Below are positions 55,840 through 64,000 of a DNA stretch of 64,000 nt, one piece after another. Source of the DNA: Palaemon carinicauda (lineage: Eukaryota > Arthropoda > Malacostraca > Decapoda > Palaemonidae); NCBI RefSeq assembly GCF_036898095.1, contig NC_090757.1, positions 71,551,787 to 71,615,786 on the forward strand, read 5' to 3'. Made by a program: the position numbers and the translations under genes. Numbering within the stretch: position 1 is the first letter of the stretch; each line of letters opens with the position of its first letter. Under the pieces are notes generated by a model that made no database searches, was not told the origin of the DNA, and worked only from the letters and a program-made list of their open reading frames with translations.

Positions 55840-57722
55840 ATGGCTCCCAAGCGTTCTGCTTCTGCTAAGGCTGGTAGTGAGCCTAAACGCCACCGAAAGA
55901 TGATGACGATTGCTGAGAAGGTGACGCTTCTCGATATGTTAAAAGAAGGCAGAAGTTACGCGGCCGCAGCCCGCCATTTTGGAGTGAACGAATCCACCGT
56001 TCGCTACATTAAGAAGGACGAGGCGAACATTAGAAAGACGGCTACCATCACCTTTAGCAGATCAGCGAAGCGAGTCGTTACCACGCGTAATAAAACGATC
56101 GTACGCATAGAAGGTGCTTTAGCAGTGTGGATTGCCGACTGCCGGAAGAAGAACGCAGCCTTGGATACGAACACCATCCGAACCAAGGCTTTGAGCTTGT
56201 ATGAGAATTTTACGGCAAAGGAACCTCAAGACGACTATGGTGACCATGCTGAAGAAGATGATGATGTAGATGAACCTCAACCAGGGACATCCACTGATTC
56301 CCAGCCTCAGAAACAACGTTTTTCCGCCAGCAAAGGATGGTTCGCGAAGTTTCAGAAACGCTTCGGCCTGAAAAGCATTTCCCTGCATGGCGAGGCTGCT
56401 TCCGCTGACACTGCCGCTGCTGAAACTTACGCGAACGAGACTTTCAAGAACATTTTCGCTGAAGGTGGATACAAGCCGGAACAAGTGTTTAATATGGATG
56501 AGACCGGCTTGTTTTGGAAGAGAATGCCGTCGCGAACTTTCCTGTTCAAAGAAGAAGCCAAAGCCTCTGGCTTTAAAGCGTTCAAAGATCGCGTAACCCT
56601 CGTGATGTGTGGCAATGCTGCTGGATTTTTGCTAAAGCCCGGGCTTATTTACAAGTCGAAAAATCCTCGCGCTTTGAAAAATAAAAATAAGAATCTCCTT
56701 CCCGTGTACTGGATGCATAATCAAAAAGCATGGATTACGAAGATGCTGACCTCCAACTGGTTCCACCAGTGTTTTATCCCGCAAGTCAGCAAATATCTCG
56801 TAGAAAAGGGCTTGCCATTCAAGATCCTTCTCCTTATGGATAACGCTGGTGGACACGCAACTGACCTGTCGCAAGAGGGCATTCAGGTTGAGTTCCTGCC
56901 ACCCAACACCACGTCATTAATTCAACCGATGGACCAAGGGGTTATCAGGGCGTTTAAGGCCCTCTACATGAAGATTACCTTGGCGGACTTCGTTGCGTGT
57001 GTGGATGCTGCCCAAGAAGATAAAGATGAAAATTTCAATTTGAAGGCGTACTGGCGGAAGTACACAATAGCCACGTGCCTGCAGAACATTCAGAAGGCAC
57101 TGCAAGAAATGAAACCTGCAACCGTTAATGCGAGCTGGAAGAAGTTGTGGCCCCAGATTGTTTACGACGACGAGGGATTTACACCGTCTGAAATTCAACA
57201 CTCTGCAATACGCAAATCTGTGCAGTTGGCTGCGATAATTGGAGGTGACGGGTTTGGCGACATGACGACTGAAGACGTCGACGAGTTGTTGGACTGCCAT
57301 TCCCAGCCGCTAACTGACGCAGACCTAGAAGACCTGACGAAATCGGCCAGTGAAGAAGACAGTGAAACGCAGGAAGAGACCCAAGAAAATGTCGAAGAAA
57401 CGGGCTTAACATTAGAACGGCTTGCCAAGCTCTGCAAGCATGTGAAGGAGGTGAAATAAATGTCGCAAGAGTGGGACGAGGATATGGTTCGGTCTATGCA
57501 ATTCTGCAACAAGATCGATGACATCATGACTCCCTACAGGATGCTCTTCGAGCGAAAAAAGAACCAGCGGCAGCAACTTCCGATCACAATGTTCTTCCAG
57601 CCTCGCAAAAAAAAAAGCCAGTTCCTCCTGCTACTACGCCTTCGGAAGAAATTGAAGAAGTGTCCCAGGAAGAAGTTGAAGAGGTGTCCCAGGAAAAGAC
57701 ACCTCCGTCTGAAGAGACGTAA
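55840..57722 (+). pseudogene. Tigger/pogo transposase of T3, one stop and one frameshift near the C-terminus
   Basis: ATG at 55840 (MAPKRSASAK) opens 539 codons to TAA at 57457-57459. Residues 20-65 form a Pipsqueak/CENP-B type HTH (YAAAARHFGVNESTVRYIK). Residues 85-180 form the second CENP-B HTH. The DDE domain has NMDETGLFWK (Asp 220), LLLMDNAGGH (Asp 334) and QPMDQGVIRAFK (Asp 365), the D-D-D set of pogo/Tigger. An acidic tail follows. The same frame continues after the stop (MSQEWDEDMVRSMQFC), so the TAA is probably secondary. At a run of ten A (57607-57616) the next frame takes over with an acidic end (PSEEIEEVSQEE) to 57722. The truncated product keeps the whole catalytic core. It is similar to TIGD proteins of animals. 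Confidence 0.9.
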
Positions 57723-57867
57723 AATACTATCATTGGCTGCACAGTAGAAGACATCATCAGCTTCATCATCATCATTTCTACTGTGCAGCAAATTCATCGC
57801 CATCATCATTCAAGTTTTTCTTCAACTTCTTTCGTGGTGAGTACAGTAACAATCTTTACTTTTTACT

Positions 57868-57953
57868 TTAATATTTGTGCCTGTTTTAGTTTAGTATGCA
57901 TTAAGTTAAAGGGAAGGTTTTAAAAGTCTGAATAAACATGTTATAACCTATCA
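57868..57953 (+). repeat. Transposase 3' flank shared with T1 and T2
   Basis: AATATTTGTGCCTGTTTTAG and GGGAAGGTTTTAAAAGTCTG recur in T2 (45155-45300) and inverted in T1 (21840-21965), with a deletion here. It links the non-autonomous copies to this transposase. Confidence 0.8.
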
Positions 57954-57997
57954 TATTTTTTTGTTTAAAATTTACATTTACTGTACTTACGTAAAAC

Positions 57998-57999
<2 letters not shown>

Positions 58000-58074
<75 letters not shown>
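58000..58074. repeat. (CT)n microsatellite
   Basis: About 75 bases of CT in the 3' part of T3. Confidence 0.95.
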
Positions 58075-58077
<3 letters not shown>

Positions 58078-58183
58078 AATTGTTTTCCTGCTTTGCTATG
58101 TATGTACTGTATGATTTTATATAGATACGGTAAATAATATTTGTAATAACATTTTCTAAAAGCTTTTACTGTAATATCATTAT

Positions 58184-58538
58184 TTTTGGGCTCAAGCCAT
58201 GGCGTCCTGATGGAAGGTTCCTTTTTGGTAGCTTCCTTGGGTATATAAACTACTAGATATTCCCAGAGAATTTAACCACAGGTTATCACAGAATTCTAAC
58301 TTCTGGAGCGAGTATCCTAAAGGTTTCCCTTTAAGACATCGTATATCAACAGGGGACGCATGTATTAGCGCGCCACATAGCTATCTGCACCCCACATAGA
58401 GTTAACACTTCGATGTGTAGGGGCGGAGAATAGCTGGGGAGCCGTTCCACAGCTAATCTCGTCTGTGGCTACTTTTGGTACTAGAAACGTAAACAAACGG
58501 GCGCCATTGCTAAATGACGTCACGTCCGTCCTCATCCT
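58184..58538. repeat. Left ITR of B4
   Basis: Same layout as 22033-22386 but closer to B1/B2 in the inner part. TGACGTCA is at 58515-58522. Confidence 0.88.
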
Positions 58539-60895
58539 TCGCTTAGTAGCTTGCCTTACTAGACGGATTTTTCCCTGTGCTTATCTTATCGACTTGCATC
58601 CTAGCCATGTCTCTACCCTCGGCCTCGCCTTCTTCTGGAAAGTTGAGTACAAGGTTCCAGTATTGTTTAAATAAGCTCTGACCGTAAAGTAACTTTTACT
58701 TTTCGAGATAATTTATGTTTTTTGGCAGAGCTGTGCTGCTACCGGACCCGCCATTTTATGGCGTCGCTGTTGTTTTGCATGCCTTATTTAGCTAGCCTCA
58801 ACAGCTTTTCCGGCCTCATTAACTAATCGATACTATTAGTTATTTAGTCTTCATAGCTAGGAACTTTATATATCGTGTTTTGACGCTCTTTTATTGGTTA
58901 TCGCCTGACCCCATACCAGTTCGCTAGTCTAGCCCCTAGGCCAGAGTGCCTATCATCAGTGTTCATGCATGATATATTACAGTGATCCTAGGTTTAGTTA
59001 TGAAGATAGTGGCATTATTTTATAATACTGTTTACTGTGATGCAAGTGTTTTCGCCTTCAGGGACCATATAGGGGATAGGTTTGACAGCGTGCCTCTCTA
59101 ACCTAACCTAATTGTAGGCCCCCTATATGCTCCCTTCACCCCCTGCCTTAGGGCATTCCCTCTGCGTAGCCTTGCTCCCCCTACCACGTAAGGAGATCAA
59201 GCTCATACCAGAGTACTTATCGCTTCTCTGTCCTCCCTGAGGGAATGATCCCCCCTCAGGGTTGCGTCCGAGAATGAGGAACGGCCTGCCCTTCCTCTAT
59301 TGCTGAGGCTAGGTTATCTGACCTTCCCTGCGTTGCGATACGTCTTCCAACCTTCCTGGTTCAGGGTGTAACATCCCTGCTCTAGGTTAGGCTTGGGGGG
59401 AGTTAGTTCTGTGCCTTGCTGAAACGGTACCCATGCACCGTTCTCAGACAGGCTGCCTACCTTAGGCTAGGGTGCGTCCTCCCTTCCTTGGTGGCCGCTT
59501 TGGTACAGAGCCTCCCCTATGGAAGACCCTTCTTCTTCTCCCCTCCCCACCTATCTCTTGTATGGCCTAACCTATACTTAGGTTAGCCTATACCCATCTG
59601 TCCCCTGTCCTACAACTCCTCCTTAGGGTGGAGTGATAGGGCTACCTTGAGTCCCTGTGTGCAGTCCGCTCTGGTACATATACCCTTCATAGTGTCCTAT
59701 GGGGTTAGCCACTGGATGCGTTTTGTCCGCAGGGGTTCTCCCCCCCTCTTGGGTGTTCCCTAGCCCTCCCTTGGGCTACACTGGCTCCCGGCTGCCTGCG
59801 GCCCCCTGCCACTGGGTGATAGGGCTAGCCTCTATCATGGGTACACCCATTCAGGTGGGATGCCTTGGGGTTCGTGTCCGTACCCCTACATCCCTCCTTC
59901 TGTCTCTTTCACTGTCCTGGTGCCGGTCCCTTGCCGCCTCTACTGTCGGTGATACCGACCTCCCCCCCTTGGTGACACATTCCTTGCCCCCCGGGCCGTC
60001 AGTCCTCCGTGTGCCGGAGGGCTGCCGCCTCCCGTCGGCGTACAGCCGATGGCCTACCCTCATACCTCCTAGCTTCGGTCGTCCGTCCATCGGACCGGCC
60101 CCCGGAGTGCCGGCATCCATTGCCGGCAGTCCGGTTCTGCTATAGCTCATCCTTGTCCCTGTCACCAAGTCAGCAACCTTCGGCTGCCGGAGCCGCCGCC
60201 GCCGTTGTGGCGGCGGCCGCCGTGCCGCCGTTGTGCCGGCGGCCGCCATCCTGGCATTACTCCTGACTTCTCTATTTGTCTTCCCTAATGCCAGAAACTC
60301 TGCTGGAGCGGCCTCCGGCGTACCGCCGGTCTGCCGGAGCATTCCGGAGGCGCCAAAGTGACTTGCACCCCTTCTCCTAGCTATCAACTCATGCTGATAG
60401 CCCTACATTGCAACCAGATGGTTTGACTACATAAATAGATAGGTATTGTCTTACCGTTCTATTAGTAGCCGTGCTGTCTTCTTGCATATCACAAATTTCC
60501 AGCATGCTGTGTGTATCTTAGCACGGCTGGTTGCCGGAAACCGTTACCCTATGGGATCTTCTACATCCCCAATTCAATGGTCTGAGTGGTCTCAGTCCCA
60601 TATTTATATCCTTGGCAATTCCTACTAGAATTCCCCCTGCCTACCTGGCAATCTATGAAGAATTCTGCCTTGTGTCCTCGGTCACAAACAAATTGCCTAT
60701 GGATAAGGTTACGGTAACCAGCCGGGCGGGTTACACGGAGTATGTGTCTATCTACTTCATTTCCCACTCCACTCTCAAACATCACAATGTTTATATCACT
60801 TAAAATTAAGTTAAAAATTAACCTTTTAATATTTAACTTTAGAATATAAGTCATTAATATGACTTCCCCATACTCATGTTCTCTTTCTCTTACAG
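58539..60895 (+). other. 5' leader of B4, CCGGCA-rich
   Basis: Homologous to 22387-24604. CCGGC-dense part at 59930-60360. A donor-like GTATGT at 60740 and an acceptor-like TTTCTCTTACAG ending at 60895 bound 156 bases. No conserved frame. Confidence 0.6.
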
Positions 60896-62857
60896 GAGGA
60901 GTACGTGAAGTGCGACCACGGCTTCTGTGGAGTGAAGCGCCCGCACTTCTACGGGCACACGGCGTGTAGGACCCACGCCCCTTGCGCCAACAAGAAAGGC
61001 GATCTGAAGTTTTGGGACCCGCAGAACTGTACAGTCTGCAAGGACCGCCTGGTCGAGGCGTTCAATAATCCTCCCTCAGCGGAGATTAGGGACGCTTCTC
61101 GAGAGAAGCTACGCAAGTGGGTGCGTGGCTTCCAGAAGAACGCCACTGGACCATACCTTGCCACCGAAGACTTGAGGGCCTTGCTTTTCCCGAAGGCATC
61201 CCCAGACTCTGTGGTCCCCAAGGATCAGATCCCCACCGTCCAGATAACGGTGGAACCCGATGTAATCATGGCCCAGTCCATGCACGAGTGCCGCCTGGAT
61301 ACCGACAACGCGGAACGTATGTCGGAAGTGTCGGAGAACACGGAGAGGAACCTCATGGCCGAAGAACTGGACTATGAGGAAGACCAAGTGGAATACACCG
61401 AGTCGGAGCAGGAGGTCGCTCCGTCTTCCACCCCCACACCGACTCCTACACTGACGGATGTATCACTCCCGTCTACCTCCGCTACCCCTGACCCCATCCC
61501 ATCCAGCGCCCAGGAGATGTTCCGAATGCTCGAAGCTCTCATGGACAAGAAACTCCGTGAGACACACGAATACATCAGGACCATGGGAAGTTCAAAGCAG
61601 CCGAAAAGGATTTCGGTTAAGGACCTCCCGGCATGCTCGGACGCCAACCCCTGGAGGTATGCCGAGCACATGCCAATTACAACGGGCAGGATCTTCATCA
61701 GTGAGAAGGTCGGCTCGGTTGTCCTGGAAGAAGTGGAATTCTTCCCGAATTTTGAGGCTTATCCGGACTGTTACGTCCGACTTCGATCCGAACCTGCCTC
61801 TAAAGAAGAGACCGAACCGAAGGAGGTGATTGTGTTCGATCTCCCGAAGGCCCAGGCTATGCTGGCCAATACTATTAAAAGTAGGGGTTTTACCAGCTCA
61901 AAACTTCCGGCGCTGAGCAAGAAGCACCCTACCTACGTCGCACCAGACTATGCGATCCTCCCCTTCATGGAAAAGGCCTTCGCTGCGGTACGCAAGGCAG
62001 TGGAAGAAGGAAAACCTTGCCCTGCACTGGAGGAGTGCAGACCCTTCTCCCTGATTACTCCCCCCGATGTTCGACACTGGAAAGATGTCCAGCATACATT
62101 CGTGGTAGGGAAACTAGAACCTGACGTTGCTGGACGTCAGTTTAACGAAGACCTCCCGAAACTTAATGACCATCTCCTTCGTCAGGAACATGACACGAAG
62201 GAAAGGCTCGCCGCATCCATGTCCCTCCAGGTACAGCTCGACGTCATGGCCGGTGACACTAGAGTCCCCGACTACTACATAGTGCTCTCCAAAACGCATT
62301 TGGCGACTGTAGTAAAAGACCTGTACAGCTTCATGAAGGCTCGTAGAGCCTGTCGTGAATTCGTGTTCTCCAGTGCCACAGTGAGACACGAATCCCGGAG
62401 GCTGATTTCCTCCAACATCTGGGGTAAGCACCTCTTTCCCTCTTCCCTTGTGAAAGAGATCACCGACAAGGCCGCCACGTAGAACAGGAACCTTCTCCAC
62501 AAGTGGGGCATGTCGAAGAAAAGGAAATCCTCTCAGGACGACGGACCTCAGCCTAAGAGGAAATCCTCCAAACCGAAACCCCAGCAACGTCAACAGAGAC
62601 GGCAGTTTCCGGGATCCGCTACTCAACAAGTGGCAGCTCAGCCACAGCAGACCTTTCAGCTGGTCACCCAACCGGTCTTGTCACAGTCGCCGGTTTTCAC
62701 CCCTGCTTTCGAGCAACAGTCGACTACCTTTCGTCCCAAAGGTAGAGGCTCAAACAGAGGTGCAGGCAGAGACGCATCTCGCCGTCCCTCCAGAGGCAGA
62801 GGAGGAAGGGGAGCTAGCGGCCGAGGCAGTAAACCCTCGGGACACCAGAAGCAATGA
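60896..62857 (+). pseudogene. Gag of B4 with one stop codon
   Basis: About 653 codons in one frame from the acceptor-like site. Cys/His-rich N-terminus (KC-x5-C, H-x2-C-x2-H-x2-C, NC-x2-C at about residues 5-60), acidic linker, core (SVVLEEVEFFPNFEAYPDC, FNEDLPKLNDHLLRQEHD) and a basic tail (RGSNRGAGRDASRRPSRGRG). A stop at 62480-62482 (GAG to TAG) interrupts AATENRN. The position of the B1 ATG reads GTG, so the true start is unclear. Unlike B1 and B2 there is no frameshift before EPDVIMAQ. Confidence 0.85.
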
Positions 62858-62858
62858 A

Positions 62859-64000
62859 GTGCTTCCGGTGGGAGGAAGACTCCGCCAATTCCAGGATCGT
62901 TGGACCTTCGATCCCTGGGCACACAGCATCGTCAAGAAGGGTCTAGGCTGGAGTTGGACTCAACCACCCCCAACCTTCCAGCAATTCTTCCAACAATCAA
63001 CCCCCCTTCTGGAAGAATATGTCCTAGATCTCTTGAACAAGAAGGTGATAAGGAGGGTAAAGTCAACCAGGTTCCAAGGGAGACTGTTTTGCGTCCCAAA
63101 GAAGGACTCCGACAAACTCAGAGTCATTCTAGACTTATCCCCCCTCAACAAGTTCAAGATGCTGACTCTTCAACAGATAAGGACCCTTCTGCCTCAAGGT
63201 TCCTACACGGTCTCCATAGACCTGGCGGATGCCTACTGGCACGTTCCAATGAACCACCACGCTTCCTCCTACCTAGGATTTCGACTCCAAAGGAAAAGCT
63301 ACGCCTTCAGGGCCATGCCCTTCGGCCTCAACGTGGCCCCTCGGATCTTCACAAAGCTGGCAGACGCCATCGTTCAACAGCTTCGCCTCCGAGGCGTCCA
63401 GGTGATGGTCTACCTCGACGACTGGCTGGTCTGGGCTCCATCGCCCAAGGATTGTTTAAGATCCTGCAACAAAGTTACCCAGTTCCTAGAACACCTGGGA
63501 TTCAAGATAAACGCGAAGAAATCTCGCCTCTCTCCAGCTCAGAAGTTCCAATGGTTAGGAATCCAGTGGAACCTTCAGTCACACCGCCTTTCCATCCCCC
63601 AGAAGAAAAGGAAGGAAATAGCAGGGTCTGTCAAAAAACTGCTGAAATCCAAACGGATCTCAAGACGTCAGCAGGAACGAGTTCTAGGCTCTCTACAGTT
63701 CGCCTCAGTGACAAACCCAGTGCTACGTGCACAGCTAAAGGATGCCGCGGGAGTCTGGAGACGTTCCGCATCCATCGCTCGAAGAGACCTCAAGAGACGG
63801 CTCCCAAACAGACTTCGGCTGCTCCTAAAGCCGTGGTCGGAAGCAAAGGCCCTGAAAAGGTCCATCCCTCTTCAACACCCACCTCCATCACTCAACATCC
63901 ACACGGACGCTTCGCTGGAGGGTTGGGGAGGTCACTCCCACCAAAAACAGGCTCAAGGAACATGGTCTCCCTTATTCAAGACGTTTAACATCAACATCTT
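62859..64000 (+). CDS. Reverse transcriptase and start of RNase H of B4 (partial)
   Basis: The frame is +1 relative to gag and open to the window end. It includes LLNKKVIRRVKS, LRVILDLSPLN, SIDLADAYWHVP, MPFGLNVAPRIF, VYLDDWLVW and the first RNase H motif NIHTDASLEGWGG near 63900. Six codons are missing after SPLN: B1 reads NKFIANNKFKM and B4 reads NKFKM. The loss lies between two AAGTTC copies about 63150 and removes part of the fingers, so activity is doubtful. The start given is the first codon after the gag stop; translation would need a frameshift. Confidence 0.85.
   Translation, partial: MLPVGGRLRQFQDRWTFDPWAHSIVKKGLGWSWTQPPPTFQQFFQQSTPLLEEYVLDLLNKKVIRRVKSTRFQGRLFCVPKKDSDKLRVILDLSPLNKFKMLTLQQIRTLLPQGSYTVSIDLADAYWHVPMNHHASSYLGFRLQRKSYAFRAMPFGLNVAPRIFTKLADAIVQQLRLRGVQVMVYLDDWLVWAPSPKDCLRSCNKVTQFLEHLGFKINAKKSRLSPAQKFQWLGIQWNLQSHRLSIPQKKRKEIAGSVKKLLKSKRISRRQQERVLGSLQFASVTNPVLRAQLKDAAGVWRRSASIARRDLKRRLPNRLRLLLKPWSEAKALKRSIPLQHPPPSLNIHTDASLEGWGGHSHQKQAQGTWSPLFKTFNINI

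Larger units (their letters stand above)
46599..58183 (+). mobile_element. Tigger/pogo-type transposon T3, invaded by A2 and cut by B4
   Basis: The left end at 46599 (AAGTGAGCCCTCGCTACTTC, two changes from T2) is preceded by TA. About 170 bases of terminal sequence follow, then A2 (46771-54905), then the transposase region to about 58183, where B4 begins. The right TIR is not in the window. Excluding A2, at least 3.4 kb remain. That the left end and the transposase belong to one element is inferred from the TIR family and the 3' match to T1/T2. Confidence 0.75.
58184..64000 (+). mobile_element. DIRS-like retrotransposon B4 (subfamily II), cut by window end
   Basis: Starts with the B3-type end TTTTTGGGCTCAAGCCATGG at 58184 inside T3. 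Leader, gag and RT-RH follow as in B3. gag has one stop. RT is open to the end of the window but lacks six codons. YR, ICR and right ITR lie outside. Confidence 0.9.

Noticed and set aside
60905..62482. GTG at 60905 as the gag start codon
   Set aside because: Eukaryotic translation would rarely use it; homologous codons in other copies are ATG, TTG and GTC, and the frame is open upstream.

Overview
The window is eukaryotic repeat DNA. It holds no convincing host gene, tRNA or rRNA, and almost all of it is transposable elements, many inserted into one another. The repertoire (DIRS-type tyrosine-recombinase retrotransposons, a Tigger/pogo transposon with short non-autonomous relatives, very long GA, CT and TA microsatellites, and an interspersed repeat near 17.4 kb that I recall from shrimp and crab sequences) suggests a decapod crustacean. 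The host assignment is inference.

I see three DIRS families. Family A: A1 (1-6476, minus, cut by the window start) and A2 (46771-54905, minus, badly decayed). Family B: B1 (8251-17100, minus), B2 (20877-46414, minus, split), B3 (22033-30743, plus, the most intact) and B4 (58184-64000, plus, cut by the window end). Family C: C1 (38885-46230, minus). Copies with both ends visible have inverted terminal repeats (ITRs) and an internal complementary region (ICR) that joins the complements of the two outer ends, as in Dictyostelium DIRS-1. Gene order is gag, then reverse transcriptase-RNase H-Dam-like methyltransferase (RT-RH-MT), then tyrosine recombinase (YR). Wherever it can be checked, RT is +1 relative to gag and YR is -1 relative to RT.

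Three Tigger-type DNA elements share a TIR that begins CAGTGAACCCTCG. T3 (46599 to about 58183) carries a transposase gene. T1 (21733-31140) and T2 (44589-45385) are non-autonomous copies whose 3' part matches the sequence downstream of the T3 transposase.

Nesting can be read from the junctions. B2 is the outermost element between 20877 and 46414. T1 inserted at a TA near its 3' end, and B3 then inserted into T1. C1 inserted into the right ITR of B2, and T2 inserted into the gag gene of C1. Next to this, T3 was entered by A2 upstream of the transposase and is cut by B4 downstream of it. Between elements lie dispersed and tandem repeats (6.5-8.25 kb and 17.1-20.9 kb), including a broken small Cys-rich ORF, a 76-bp minisatellite, a putative 1.4-kb TIR element and a perfect CT/AG palindrome.
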